A stretch of DNA of 64,000 bases from an uncultured Bacilli bacterium (GCA_934163035.1 CAKPJX010000002.1:1-64000), one strand, 5' to 3'; counted from the stretch's first letter, positions 26,170 to 35,709 are shown. Made by a program: numbers and translations. Notes: generated from the letters alone by a model not told the origin.

Positions 26170-26582
26170 ACAAGTTCCTTTCTAAATATATCAGAATCTC
26201 TAATAGTAAATCCCATGTCTTGATATAGTTTTCTTGCTTCATTTCTAAACCAACTAGAAGTAAGTTGAATATACTTTGCTTCACGAGCTTTAGCAAGATC
26301 AATTGCCATATTTAACATTGATTTAGCAATACCATTATTACGGTAATTTTTTAAGACGCATACATAATCAAAAAAACAGATAACATCATTGGTTACAAAA
26401 TCCCTCATAAAAGTAATTAACATATAACCGACAATCATATCATCAGATGTAGTTACTATCTCAATATGATTATCATCTGAATTATCTTTTGTCTTTTCTA
26501 TTGAAAAATTCTCTTTAAGTAACCTATTTACCCCAAATAAATCTTCTTTTCTATAATATCTTATATAATACCTTATATTCAT
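26166..26582 (-). CDS. GNAT-family acetyltransferase
   Basis: A 138-residue GNAT protein. Core elements are VGYMLITFM, then FDYVCVLKNYRNNGIAKSMLNMAIDLA with the R-x-x-G-I-A acetyl-CoA loop, and a C-terminal RNEARKLYQDMGF helix typical of RimI-like enzymes. The ATG at 26582 follows AGGTGAGGAG. Substrate is unknown. It overlaps pdp. Confidence 0.85.
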   Translation of the reverse strand: MNIRYYIRYYRKEDLFGVNRLLKENFSIEKTKDNSDDNHIEIVTTSDDMIVGYMLITFMRDFVTNDVICFFDYVCVLKNYRNNGIAKSMLNMAIDLAKAREAKYIQLTSSWFRNEARKLYQDMGFTIRDSDIFRKELV

Positions 26583-26689
26583 ACTCCTCACCTACTATAA
26601 AGTATACCATAAAAAAGAAGACTTTTTCAAAAAAAACAAATTAAATAAAGAAGGTAATTATATTAAATACTTTACCTTCTAAATAATAA

Positions 26690-27016
26690 TTAATTATCTC
26701 TCTTACTAGATAAAAATGTCACCTTCTCTGCTACAATATCCATAACATAACTCTTTTTGTCTTCATTTTCTATAACTCTAGATTGAATTCTACCCTTTAT
26801 TCCTACAATGTCTCCTTTCCCACAATATTGTGCTGTATTAGATGCAACATTTTCGAAAGCTACACAATCAACAAAATCTGTATCATATGTTCCATCCATA
26901 TTTTTAAAACTTCTAGGTATAGCTAATGATATTGTAGCAATCTTTTTTCCAGATTCACCTTTATTAATTTTAATATTTCTAGTAAGTCTTCCAACCAAAA
27001 CCACCTGATTTAACAC
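26690..27016 (-). CDS. ssb: Single-stranded DNA-binding protein (short)
   Basis: A 108-residue SSB OB-fold: LNQVVLVGRLTRN, then TISLAIPRSF, TDFVDCVAFENVA and KGRIQSRVIENEDKKSYVMDI. I chose the GTG at 27016 because AGGAGG lies 7 bases upstream. The protein ends KVTFLSSKRDN and lacks the acidic DDDIPF-like tail that recruits partner proteins, so it is more like a secondary SSB (YwpH/SsbB type) than the main replication SSB. Confidence 0.9.
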   Translation of the reverse strand: MLNQVVLVGRLTRNIKINKGESGKKIATISLAIPRSFKNMDGTYDTDFVDCVAFENVASNTAQYCGKGDIVGIKGRIQSRVIENEDKKSYVMDIVAEKVTFLSSKRDN

Positions 27017-27103
27017 CAAATCACCTCCTCTCGAAAACATAATATTAATAATTATCATTTTTTTCAAATGAAGAATTTAACTAATTCAAGTAAAAATTTT
27101 GTC

Positions 27104-27140
27104 AAAAAAAAAGAAATTCCTTCTAAGAAAAATTTCTTTT
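27104..27140 (-). terminator. Terminator after suf operon
   Basis: Minus strand hairpin AAAGAAATT...AATTTCTTT followed by nine T, downstream of sufB. Confidence 0.8.
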
Positions 27141-27173
27141 TATAATCATAATAATCATCATTTAACAACTTTG

Positions 27174-28496
27174 CTACAAATTTCTTTTTATTAACTGATT
27201 TAACTCAACTGCATATTCCATAGGTAATTCATCTCTAAATTTTTCCAAAAATCCAAGTATTATTAATTCCATTGCTCTTTCTCTATTTATTCCCCTACTC
27301 ATTAAGTAAAATAAATTCTCTTCACTTATTTTTGAAACTGTCGCCTCATGTTCAATACTACTACTAACGTTGTAGCAAGAGTTAACTGGAATAGTATCAC
27401 TCTTAGATAATTCATCTAAAATAAGAGTATCACATTTAACATCACTAACACTATTTGTAGCTTTTGTATCAATAAGCACTTTCCCTCTATAAGTAGCATT
27501 ACCACCATTATTAGAAATACTCTTAGAAATAATATTACTCTTAGTATTTTTACCCAAATGAATCATTCTAGCTCCACTATCTTGTTCTTGTCCATTAGAA
27601 GCAACAGAAATAGTTATACATGTACCTTTAGAATTATCACCCTTTAATACACAGCAAGGATATTTCATAGTAACCTTACTACCAATATTACCATCAATCC
27701 ATTCCATAGTACCGCCATCATCAACCAAAGCTCTTTTAGTAACCAAGTTATAAACATTAGTAGCCCAGTTTTGAACAGTTGAATATCTACATTTACTATT
27801 TTTACCAACATATATTTCAACAACTGCAGCATGTAAAGAAGATTCGCTATAAGTTGGAGCCGTACATCCCTCAACATAATGTAGCTGGCTATTATCATCT
27901 ACTATTATTAAAGTTCTCTCAAACTGTCCCATATTACGACTATTAATTCTAAAATAACTCTGTAGTGGTCTATCAAGTGTCGTATTAGGAGGTACATAAA
28001 TAAAACTACCTCCACTAAAAACAGCCCCATTTAAAGCAGCAAATTTATTCTCACTATTACTTACAATTTTACCAAAGTATTTTTTAACCAAATCAGGATA
28101 TTCCTTCATTGCCACTTCAACAGATGTAAAAATAACCTTTTTTTCAGTAAGTTCTTTAAGCATATTATGATAAATTACTTCACTCTCATATTGAACTCCC
28201 ATACCACCAAGATGCTTTTCACTTTCTAGTACTCCCAAAGAATCAAGTTCATCTTTAACAGGCTTTAAAACATTATTCCAATCACTTTGAATCTTATCAT
28301 CCATTTCATTTGATTTATAATAAATTATCTTATTAAAATCTAAATCAATATTAGGTCCAAAACTAGGCATATCAAGTTTTTCAAACTTACTATAACTATC
28401 AAGTCTAAAATCTTTTATCCATTCATCTTCTCTTTTTACTTTAGAAATTTCACAAATATTATTTTTATTTATTCCGATAATTTCCACAAATATCAC
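27174..28496 (-). CDS. sufB: Fe-S scaffold subunit SufB
   Basis: A 440-residue SufB. Family motifs are LGGMGVQYESEVIYHN, NKFAALNGAVFSGGSFIYVP, QFERTLIIVDDNSQLHYVEGC and the ISEENLFYLMSRG segment near the C-terminus, which SufD shares. SufB and SufD form the SufBC2D scaffold on which clusters are assembled. The start is uncertain between two in-frame GTG codons (28496 and 28487); GGTGAT is better placed for the second. It is the last gene of the operon. Confidence 0.95.
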   Translation of the reverse strand: MIFVEIIGINKNNICEISKVKREDEWIKDFRLDSYSKFEKLDMPSFGPNIDLDFNKIIYYKSNEMDDKIQSDWNNVLKPVKDELDSLGVLESEKHLGGMGVQYESEVIYHNMLKELTEKKVIFTSVEVAMKEYPDLVKKYFGKIVSNSENKFAALNGAVFSGGSFIYVPPNTTLDRPLQSYFRINSRNMGQFERTLIIVDDNSQLHYVEGCTAPTYSESSLHAAVVEIYVGKNSKCRYSTVQNWATNVYNLVTKRALVDDGGTMEWIDGNIGSKVTMKYPCCVLKGDNSKGTCITISVASNGQEQDSGARMIHLGKNTKSNIISKSISNNGGNATYRGKVLIDTKATNSVSDVKCDTLILDELSKSDTIPVNSCYNVSSSIEHEATVSKISEENLFYLMSRGINRERAMELIILGFLEKFRDELPMEYAVELNQLIKRNL

Positions 28497-28507
28497 CAGT
28501 TTCTAAT

Positions 28508-28939
28508 TTATTCTTTATTTTCTAATTTATCTATTAAACTTAAAATTGCTCTACTTGGTAGTAATACACAATTCTTTCTATTAGGTTGCTTTCCAACTTC
28601 ATCGTAAACAACTAAATCTTTTAATATATCAGCATCATACTCATCTTCATTAATCATATTTTGATAATTTTTAAGTATATTTATAGCTTCTTCTGTAGTT
28701 TTCCCTATTAATAGATTAATCATAATAGAAGCAGCTGAAGTACTAATAGCACAAGCTTCTCCATCAAATCTAATATCTTTTATAATATTATCTTCTACTT
28801 TCATCATAAAATCCAAATTATCTATACAGCTTTCACTACTAGTATTTACTGATAAATAGCTATTATCATTAACTAACCCCTTATTATAAGGATCTTGATA
28901 ATTATCTAATATAATTTGTCTTTTTAATTCACTATCCAT
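28508..28939 (-). CDS. sufU: Fe-S assembly sulfur-transfer protein SufU
   Basis: A 143-residue IscU-like protein of the SufU type: ILDNYQDPYNKGL, the Cys in SSESCIDNLDFMMKVEDN, the Asp/Cys of FDGEACAISTSAASIM, and the third Cys in PNRKNCVLLPSRA, which binds zinc and accepts sulfur from SufS. It lies 8 bp after sufS. Confidence 0.95.
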   Translation of the reverse strand: MDSELKRQIILDNYQDPYNKGLVNDNSYLSVNTSSESCIDNLDFMMKVEDNIIKDIRFDGEACAISTSAASIMINLLIGKTTEEAINILKNYQNMINEDEYDADILKDLVVYDEVGKQPNRKNCVLLPSRAILSLIDKLENKE

Positions 28940-28947
28940 AAATTCTC

Positions 28948-30144
28948 CTAAATAATAATTTTAAATATATCCTTGCTCTGTTTTAATGCTTTTACAAGTT
29001 TATCTACATCATCATGATTATTATATAAATACATACTCACTCTTACAGTATTTTTAGTATTAATTTCATCTTTTAACATTTTAGCACAATGATTACCTGC
29101 TCTTACAAATATCTTATAATGATTTAGATAGATTGAGCTTTCTTGAGCAAAAACCCCATCTATATTAAATGCTAATATTCCACTATCACTATTTTTATTA
29201 TATATAACTATATTGTCTATTTTTTCTAGTTGTGAAACTAGATATTTTTTCAATTCTACTTCATGTTCATGAATCTTATTAATTCCTATATTCATAATAT
29301 ACTTAATAGCTTCACTAAGTCCTATAACTTCCGCTATTGGTGGTGTACCAGCTTCAAATTTAATAGGTGTATCTTTCAATTCATAGCTATCATCAGACTC
29401 AAAAGATCTATTCATTCCTCCACCATACATTAAAGGATCCATTTTATCTAGTAATTCCTCTTTACCAACTAAAACACCAACACCAGTTGGACCTAACATT
29501 TTATGCCCAGAAAAGCTTAAGAAATCAATATTGCACTTTCTAAAATCAACTTTCATATGTGGAACACTTTGAGCACCATCTACACAGAAATAAATTCCCT
29601 TATCCTTACATATCATTCCAATATTATAAATATCTCTTACATCACCAATAACATTAGTAACATGAGCAATTGAAATAACCTTAGTCTTAGGAGTAATACT
29701 CTTTAACACACTGTCAACAGTAAGAGAATAATTACTATCAAGTTCCATGTATTTAATTACTACCCCAATCTCTTCCTCTAGTCTTATCCATGGTAATACA
29801 TTAGAAGCATGTTCAGATCTAGTAAGTAAAATTTCATCCCCTGGTTTTAAATATTTCTTCATAAAACCAAATACAACCATATTTATAGACATTGTAGTAC
29901 CACTAGTAAAAACAACTTCCTTACTACTTCTACAATTAATAAAATCTCTAACTACATCTCTTGCCCCATCATAAAGCTTATTAGTAATAACCGCTGCATC
30001 ATAGTCACCCCTATGAATATTAGAAGTATGTTGTGTATAATATTTATCAATACTATCAACAACACATTTAGGTTTTAAAGTTGTAGCACCATTGTCAAAA
30101 TAAACAATATCATTATCAAGCATTGAAAAATCTTCTCTATGCAC
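28948..30144 (-). CDS. sufS: Cysteine desulfurase SufS
   Basis: A 398-residue PLP-dependent class II desulfurase. The start of the enzyme core is IVYFDNGATTLKP. The Schiff-base lysine is in DFLSFSGHKMLGPTGVG, the PLP contacts in FCVDGAQSVPH, and the active Cys in VRAGNHCAKML. The GTG at 30144 has AGGAGG 8 bases upstream. It delivers persulfide to SufU in cluster assembly. Confidence 0.95.
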   Translation of the reverse strand: MHREDFSMLDNDIVYFDNGATTLKPKCVVDSIDKYYTQHTSNIHRGDYDAAVITNKLYDGARDVVRDFINCRSSKEVVFTSGTTMSINMVVFGFMKKYLKPGDEILLTRSEHASNVLPWIRLEEEIGVVIKYMELDSNYSLTVDSVLKSITPKTKVISIAHVTNVIGDVRDIYNIGMICKDKGIYFCVDGAQSVPHMKVDFRKCNIDFLSFSGHKMLGPTGVGVLVGKEELLDKMDPLMYGGGMNRSFESDDSYELKDTPIKFEAGTPPIAEVIGLSEAIKYIMNIGINKIHEHEVELKKYLVSQLEKIDNIVIYNKNSDSGILAFNIDGVFAQESSIYLNHYKIFVRAGNHCAKMLKDEINTKNTVRVSMYLYNNHDDVDKLVKALKQSKDIFKIII

Positions 30145-30156
30145 ACAAATCACCTC

Positions 30157-30735
30157 CTATATTTTTTCAATTTCATCAATAAAATCTTTTATTTTATTTT
30201 TATCAATATCCAAACTATTAATTAAAAATCCATTAAGTAAAAGTCTATATCCTTGACTCCTAGATATTCCTCTACTCATAAGATAAAATAAAATCTCATC
30301 CTTAAACTTACCAATATAAGCAGCATGATTACTATCAACATCATAATTATCAATTAATAGTTTAGGAAGTATTGTACTCTTACCATCTACTAAATTGATA
30401 ATTTGATTATCTTGATTACAAATACATTTACTACTACTAGAAATAACTTTTCCACAAACATCATAATCTAATTTATTATCATACACATTAACACCATGAT
30501 TATATAATTCACTATGTGTATTACTAGCCAAATGATTTACACTTATCTTAAAACTATTATTATCATAATTAATATTATTATAATAATAGTCTAATCTAGC
30601 ACCTTCCTTAACTAAATTAATTTCTACATCACTACTACTATTAATAGAAAAATGATAAATTATAGTATCTTGATCTATATCATATTTATAATTACTCACT
30701 TTATTATTATCTATTATATATAATATTCTACTCAT
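30157..30735 (-). CDS. sufD: Fe-S assembly protein SufD (short)
   Basis: A 192-residue protein in the SufD position. Its C-terminal part carries the SufB/D helix-strand motifs (NHAAYIGKFKDEILFYLMSRGISRSQGYRLLLNGF). It is much shorter than usual SufD (about 400 residues) because the N-terminal domain and part of the beta-helix are missing. As reading is clean and SufD is the least conserved Suf subunit, I take it as a reduced but working protein. Its ATG overlaps the sufC stop region. Confidence 0.8.
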   Translation of the reverse strand: MSRILYIIDNNKVSNYKYDIDQDTIIYHFSINSSSDVEINLVKEGARLDYYYNNINYDNNSFKISVNHLASNTHSELYNHGVNVYDNKLDYDVCGKVISSSSKCICNQDNQIINLVDGKSTILPKLLIDNYDVDSNHAAYIGKFKDEILFYLMSRGISRSQGYRLLLNGFLINSLDIDKNKIKDFIDEIEKI

Positions 30736-31501
30736 TAGTATCATTTCCAATCATAACATTAACCCCATAGCCACTCTTATCAATTTCAAAAGCTAATTTC
30801 ATATCACCAGTCTTTTGAATAACTCCATCATTCATAATATGAACAAAATCAGGTTTTATATATTCTAATATCCTAGGGTAATGAGTAATTATTAAAACAG
30901 ATGTATTTACTGACTCAGATAAGTAATTATTAATATTTTTACAAATAATTCTCAAGCTATCTACATCTAATCCTGAATCTAACTCATCTAAAATAATTAG
31001 CTTAGGTTTTAAAAATAACATCTGCAAAATCTCATTTTTCTTTTTTTCACCACCACTAAATCCTGAATTTAATGATCGATGCATCATACTTTTATCTAGT
31101 CCAACTGCTTCCATGTTTTTTTCCATATCTTTTACAAAACTAAAAAGATTAACTTTTTCACCAGTAATTTCATTCTTAGCAGTTCGAATAAATTCACTAT
31201 TTGAAACGCCTTCAATAATCATAGGATCCTGCATACATAAAAAGATACCTAGCTTAGCTCTTTCATCAACTTCCAAATCATTTATATTAACACCATTAAA
31301 TAAAATCTCTCCAGAATTTATCTTATACTTATAATTTCCCATTATAGTCTTAGAAAGTGTACTTTTACCTGTACCATTAGGTCCCATAATAGCATGAACT
31401 TCACCAGGTTTTATATTAAGAGATACGCCCTTTAAAATTTCATCTTCACTATCATTACAGTCATCAATAACACTAACATGTAAATCTTTAATTTCTAACA
31501 T
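30728..31501 (-). CDS. sufC: Fe-S assembly ATPase SufC
   Basis: A 257-residue ABC-type ATPase: Walker A GPNGTGKSTLSKTIMG, Q-loop region LCMQDPMIIEGVSN, signature NSGFSGGEKKKNEI, Walker B LIILDELDSGLDVD and VLIITHYPRIL. The FSGGEKKxNE and DEIDSGLD-like motifs separate SufC from other ABC ATPases. The ATG at 31501 follows AAGGTGATCTT. It is the first gene of sufC-D-S-U-B. Confidence 0.96.
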   Translation of the reverse strand: MLEIKDLHVSVIDDCNDSEDEILKGVSLNIKPGEVHAIMGPNGTGKSTLSKTIMGNYKYKINSGEILFNGVNINDLEVDERAKLGIFLCMQDPMIIEGVSNSEFIRTAKNEITGEKVNLFSFVKDMEKNMEAVGLDKSMMHRSLNSGFSGGEKKKNEILQMLFLKPKLIILDELDSGLDVDSLRIICKNINNYLSESVNTSVLIITHYPRILEYIKPDFVHIMNDGVIQKTGDMKLAFEIDKSGYGVNVMIGNDTNE

Positions 31502-31605
31502 AAGATCACCTTCCATTCATATATTATACCAAATCTATTAGGATTGTTGCACATAAACCGAACTTATTTTACCACAAATAACTACAATCACCAAATAAAA
31601 TAAAA

Positions 31606-31636
31606 TGAAAAAGATGTCAGCAACAACCAACATCTT
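31606..31636 (-). terminator. Terminator after the 31649-33175 gene
   Basis: Minus strand AAGATG...CATCTT hairpin followed by TTTC and T-rich DNA, separating the coiled-coil gene from the suf operon. Confidence 0.7.
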
Positions 31637-31648
31637 AACAAAATTATC

Positions 31649-33175
31649 TTACATAGTTTTAATTTTAGAATACCCTCTATCATAATCATCATCTAACAAT
31701 GATTGAGCTTTACTAAGTAATTTAACAAGTTCATTTTTACCAGCAACTTGTGATCTCAAAGATTTAATTTCTTCTCGTTGCTTTTCAATCATATTCTGCA
31801 TCTTACTAACTTCATCTTCCATACTTTTATATTCTCTAAATAAACTCTCATACCTAGTAACCAATTTCTTATTTTCTTCAAAAGCCTTACGTCTAAAATC
31901 AGTAAGTTTTTTTAATTTTTCTTCATAATCCGCCATTGTATGTCTTTGTTCTTCTATTTGACTAATCATCTTATTCATAACAACAGCTGTATCTTCAAAA
32001 ACCGTATCACGACTATCATCACTATAATCATCATCTAAAGAAAAATCTCTTTTCTTTTCAATAGGTCTTTTATCATTAAGTATATCAGCAAAATTAAAAT
32101 TATCTGAATCCTTAGCTTCCTCTTCAAATATATTTTTAGGATTATTATCTATATCATAGGTATAATCGCTTTTATTATCATCTATACTTCTAAAAGAATC
32201 ATCATTATTATTATTAATCTCATCATTAACAGCAGTAAATTCATCAAGACTACCATCATTAGTAGCTATTTTATCAAAAGAAACAGGAGCAATCTCCCTC
32301 TCATCAATATCATCATCTTCAACTGTTTTTTCCTCAATTGATGGATTACTAATAGTGTTATCAGTTACAGTATTTTTTTCTTCAACAGGAGAACTATCAA
32401 CACTAGAAACATCTGGAACAATAGCCTCACTATTTGCATTATTTTCATCACCAAGTTCCTTAACTTCACTTGAAACATTTTGTACTGGTGTAAATATATT
32501 TTGAGCAGACTCATTATCCATAGCTTCATCAATCATCTTTTTTTCTACTTTAAAATCTCTAACATCCAAATCATTATCATCTGTTTTAATATTTTCATTT
32601 ACTTCTTTAACTAAAGGATATTCAATAATTTCAGATTCAACTGTATTACCAGATAAGAAAATAGACTTATCATTAATACCAACAAAACTGAAAAATTTAT
32701 CATCACATAAATTATTACCATTTAAATCAGCTAGCTTAACTTCTGAAAACTGATCATTAAAAACGAACTTACCTTTAGGCCCCATTTTACTATACATTTT
32801 TTCTTTAATGGCTGCCGATGTAGAAACCAATTTTGTTGCTGCTAAAGGATCCTTTCTCATCGCAATAGTATCAAGAACACTCTTAGTAATAGGATTTGAA
32901 TTTTCAATTAATAAGAATTTATCATTAACTGGTTTAATAGATTTGTTTACAAAGGGCACAATAACATTACCATCAATATCAATAACACCAATAGATAAAG
33001 CCACTACTAAAGGATCTATAGCCTCCACTAAAGCCGTAGATGCTACAATGTAACCATTACTTAATTTTTCTCCATCTAAAAAGTAATATGTTTTTCCATC
33101 TTCAGTAGTTCCATATGTACATAAGATATCACTACGATCCTTATATTTTACTAGTCCCTTTTGAACTCGCATCAT
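31649..33175 (-). CDS. Large acidic coiled-coil protein, unknown
   Basis: A 508-residue protein with no signal peptide. The first 190 residues form a compact domain (MRVQKGLVKYKDRSDILC, then KTYYFLDGEKLSNGYIVAST). Residues 200-390 are acidic, rich in D, E, N and S, and probably disordered. The last 100 form a coiled coil (MISQIEEQRHTMADYEEKL, then YKSMEDEVSKMQNMIEKQ). The ATG at 33175 follows GGTGGTG. I recognise no family; the layout suggests a structural or scaffold protein. Confidence 0.6.
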   Translation of the reverse strand: MMRVQKGLVKYKDRSDILCTYGTTEDGKTYYFLDGEKLSNGYIVASTALVEAIDPLVVALSIGVIDIDGNVIVPFVNKSIKPVNDKFLLIENSNPITKSVLDTIAMRKDPLAATKLVSTSAAIKEKMYSKMGPKGKFVFNDQFSEVKLADLNGNNLCDDKFFSFVGINDKSIFLSGNTVESEIIEYPLVKEVNENIKTDDNDLDVRDFKVEKKMIDEAMDNESAQNIFTPVQNVSSEVKELGDENNANSEAIVPDVSSVDSSPVEEKNTVTDNTISNPSIEEKTVEDDDIDEREIAPVSFDKIATNDGSLDEFTAVNDEINNNNDDSFRSIDDNKSDYTYDIDNNPKNIFEEEAKDSDNFNFADILNDKRPIEKKRDFSLDDDYSDDSRDTVFEDTAVVMNKMISQIEEQRHTMADYEEKLKKLTDFRRKAFEENKKLVTRYESLFREYKSMEDEVSKMQNMIEKQREEIKSLRSQVAGKNELVKLLSKAQSLLDDDYDRGYSKIKTM

Positions 33176-33293
33176 TCTAACACCACCCATTATTCTCTAT
33201 CATAAATATGATAACACAAAAGAAAATGCAAAACAACTGTTTTTAAAAGTTTTTTGTGCTATAATAAAGAAAATAATTAAAAAGGAGAATAAT

Positions 33294-33692
33294 ATGAAAG
33301 ATTGTATTTTTTGTAAAATAATTAATGATGAACTACCATCAAAAACAGTATATGAAGACGACTTAATAAAGGTAATTATGAATATTAACCCCCAAACAAA
33401 TGGTCATCTACTTGTCCTACCTAAAGAACATTATGTTAATCTTTTAGATATAGATCAAAAAATAATTACTCATAGTCTTAATATAGTAAAAGAAAAACTA
33501 TATCCATTATTAAAAGAAAAATTAAACTGCCAAGGATTGACACTTGCTCAAAATAATGAATATGGTCAAGAAATAAAACATTATCATCTTCATTTAATTC
33601 CAAGATACGAAAATGATAATGCTGAATTTAAATATGATAAAGATGTTCTAGAAAATATAGATAATGTCTTCTCTAAACTAGAATCAAAGTAA
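33294..33692 (+). CDS. HIT-family hydrolase
   Basis: A 132-residue histidine-triad protein. It starts CIFCKIINDELPSKTVYED as in HinT-like nucleotide hydrolases, and the triad reads HYHLHLIPR (H-x-H-x-H). A TATAAT box lies at 33260-33265 and AAAAGGAG before the ATG. Its 3' end overlaps the convergent membrane-protein gene by 20 bp. A second, broken HIT gene lies 2 kb away. Confidence 0.92.
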   Translation: MKDCIFCKIINDELPSKTVYEDDLIKVIMNINPQTNGHLLVLPKEHYVNLLDIDQKIITHSLNIVKEKLYPLLKEKLNCQGLTLAQNNEYGQEIKHYHLHLIPRYENDNAEFKYDKDVLENIDNVFSKLESK

Positions 33693-34173
33693 CAATAACA
33701 TCTATAATAAATAGAAATACCAATAAAATACTAAACCATTTTGGTATTTTTTTTATTACTAATTCTATAAAAGGCCCTATAAAATATATAAATAATAGTG
33801 TAAATAATCCCCATACAGCACTAATTTCTAGTGCAATATAATGACCTATATTAAATTTTAAATCACTATAATCCCAAAATACTTTATGAAATATCTTTTC
33901 AATTAATATTCCACCAAAAAGCTCCAACAGAGTAAGTAAAACAATAGAAGTAAAAACACAAGCAATTGTTTTTATAAATTTATTCCACTTAAATTTCTTA
34001 AAAATGTATTTACATACAATAAGAATGACCACTCCTCCAAACCCATATACCGGTATCCAAGGTCCAAATAAAATACCATTATTCATTGAATGAAAGAAAA
34101 AAGTCTTTAAAATAGTCTCTTGTATATATCCTAGAAAAGAACAAACAAAGAAAAAGTTAATATAGTAAAACAT
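33673..34173 (-). CDS. CmpB-like putative ABC transporter permease family protein
   Basis: A 166-residue membrane protein with four to five membrane segments. The FVCSFLGYIQETILK segment, then GILFGPWIPVYGFGGV, are the family pattern of 'putative ABC transporter permease' (ABC_trans_CmpB) proteins, whose transport role has not been shown to my knowledge. The ATG at 34173 follows GGTGATTTCT. A longer member of the same family is at 50712-51380. Confidence 0.75.
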   Translation of the reverse strand: MFYYINFFFVCSFLGYIQETILKTFFFHSMNNGILFGPWIPVYGFGGVVILIVCKYIFKKFKWNKFIKTIACVFTSIVLLTLLELFGGILIEKIFHKVFWDYSDLKFNIGHYIALEISAVWGLFTLLFIYFIGPFIELVIKKIPKWFSILLVFLFIIDVIVTLILV

Positions 34174-34251
34174 AGAAATCACCATTATTAATATAACCAA
34201 AATTTAAAAAACAATTAAAAAGATAAGAATATTAATTCTTACCCTATAAAA

Positions 34252-34365
34252 TTAATAAGCAATTACGCCGCCTAAGATAATAGCAAGTAAAATATATAAA
34301 ATTATAATTATTACGTAGCCACTTCTTCTAGGAGTAGCAACTGGTTTATTTTCTGGACAAGACAT
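34252..34365 (-). CDS. Small membrane protein, YjcZ-like, 37 aa
   Basis: Translation gives MSCPENKPVATPRRSG, then a single hydrophobic helix (IIIILYILLAIILGG). The F/Y-I-L-L-x-I-I-x-G pattern at the end resembles the small YjcZ-family sporulation membrane proteins, but the charged N-terminal half is atypical. A strong AAGGAGG precedes the ATG. It ends 13 bp before... the next small gene lies just upstream (34379-34459), so the two form a pair. Confidence 0.65.
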   Translation of the reverse strand: MSCPENKPVATPRRSGYVIIIILYILLAIILGGVIAY

Positions 34366-34378
34366 TTAAAACACCTCC

Positions 34379-34459
34379 TTAAATATAAGCACCTAGAATT
34401 ATAATTAAAAGAATAAATAGTACTAAAATGATAGCTGATGATGATACAGAATTACACAT
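34379..34459 (-). CDS. Small membrane protein, YjcZ family, 26 aa
   Basis: Translation gives MCNSVSSSAII, then LVLFILLIIILGAYI. The V-L-F-I-L-L-I-I-x-G core is the YjcZ-family signature, found in tiny proteins of spore formers that are expressed during sporulation. AGGAGG lies 8 bases before the ATG. It is the first gene of the small pair and is divergent from prsA. Confidence 0.75.
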   Translation of the reverse strand: MCNSVSSSAIILVLFILLIIILGAYI

Positions 34460-34590
34460 AGTCTTTCCTCCTTTTTTTATGCTTTCATCTTATTTTATGG
34501 TAAAAGACAAATTTGGTGATTATATATGGCATATTTTATTGCACTAAAGTTAAATTTTTGTTATTATAATTAAGTATACAAGGAGGAAAT

Positions 34591-35604
34591 ATGAAAAATA
34601 AAAAAATGTATGTAGTCATACTATTAGTAGTAGCTCTAACATTAACAGTAACTGGTTGTGGAAAGAAAGCTAAACTTAAAAATGCCGATGAAATAGCTGT
34701 AACTACAAAAAATGGTAATATAACAGCTGAGGGCTACTATAATGATATTAAAGAAAAAAATATCACAGAACTAATAGATATGATAGATCATAATATCTTG
34801 GATAAAAAGTATAAAAAGGATAAAGAAGAAAACGAAGCTGTTGAAAAGCAAATAAGTCAAATGAAAAGTAACTATGGTAATGATGAAGATAAATTCAAAT
34901 CATTATTACAACAATACTTTGGTGTATCAACAGAAAAAGAACTTGAGGAAATGTTAAGACTAGAGTATAAAAGAAATAAAGCTGTAAAAGAATATATTTC
35001 TAATCACTTAACAGATAAAGAAATTAAAAATTATTATGATGAAAATATTACAGGCGAAATAAAAGCTAGCCATATCTTAATAACTACAGATGTAAAAGAT
35101 GATGCAACAGACGAAGAAAAAGAAAAAGCTGAAAACACTGCTAAAAAAACAGCCGAAAAAGTTATTAAAGAATTAGAAAAAGGCAAAAAGTTTGAAGATC
35201 TAGCAAAAAAATATTCAAAAGATACCGCAACAGCTGAAAATGGTGGTAATCTTGACTATTTTGATCCAAGTGATATGGTTGAAGAATTTGCTAATGCTGT
35301 AAAAGAATTAAAAAATGGTGAATATACAAAAGAACCAGTCAAAACAAAATATGGTTATCATGTAATTCTAAGAGTAGATCAAAAAGATAAAAAAGCCTTA
35401 AAAGAAGTAAAAGATTCAATAAAAGAAAAATTAACTTCTCAAAAAATAAGTGAAGATAACAGTGCTTATTATGAAAGTTTAGTTAAATTTAGAGAAGAAC
35501 AAAATGTAAAATTTAAAGATAGTACACTAAAAAAAGCATATAATGATTATATGAATAAACTAATAGAAAATGCTAAAAAGTCTACTACTACATCAAATAA
35601 ATAA
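34591..35604 (+). CDS. prsA: PrsA-type foldase lipoprotein
   Basis: A 337-residue lipoprotein. The signal peptide ends in the lipobox VTGC (Cys near residue 23). After a helical N-domain comes a parvulin PPIase domain (residues 155-250: IKASHILITTDVKDD, KYSKDTATAENGGNLDYFD, YGYHVILRVD) and a Lys-rich C-terminal helix. It folds secreted proteins on the outer membrane face. A TATAAT box at 34565-34570 and AGGAGG precede the ATG. Extracytoplasmic substrates in this window include the adhesin, sortase and PBPs. Confidence 0.94.
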   Translation: MKNKKMYVVILLVVALTLTVTGCGKKAKLKNADEIAVTTKNGNITAEGYYNDIKEKNITELIDMIDHNILDKKYKKDKEENEAVEKQISQMKSNYGNDEDKFKSLLQQYFGVSTEKELEEMLRLEYKRNKAVKEYISNHLTDKEIKNYYDENITGEIKASHILITTDVKDDATDEEKEKAENTAKKTAEKVIKELEKGKKFEDLAKKYSKDTATAENGGNLDYFDPSDMVEEFANAVKELKNGEYTKEPVKTKYGYHVILRVDQKDKKALKEVKDSIKEKLTSQKISEDNSAYYESLVKFREEQNVKFKDSTLKKAYNDYMNKLIENAKKSTTTSNK

Positions 35605-35616
35605 ATCTTAAAATTC

Positions 35617-35646
35617 AAAAAGTAAGTCTCATAACTTACTTTTTTT
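35617..35646 (+). terminator. Terminator after prsA
   Basis: AGTAAGT-CTCATA-ACTTACT followed by TTTTTT after the prsA stop codon. It could also serve the converging HIT gene. Confidence 0.85.
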
Positions 35647-35709
35647 ATTTTTCTAAATTCAACCAAATAAAAAAGGCAAATATTATTGCCCATATATACA
35701 TTACATAAA

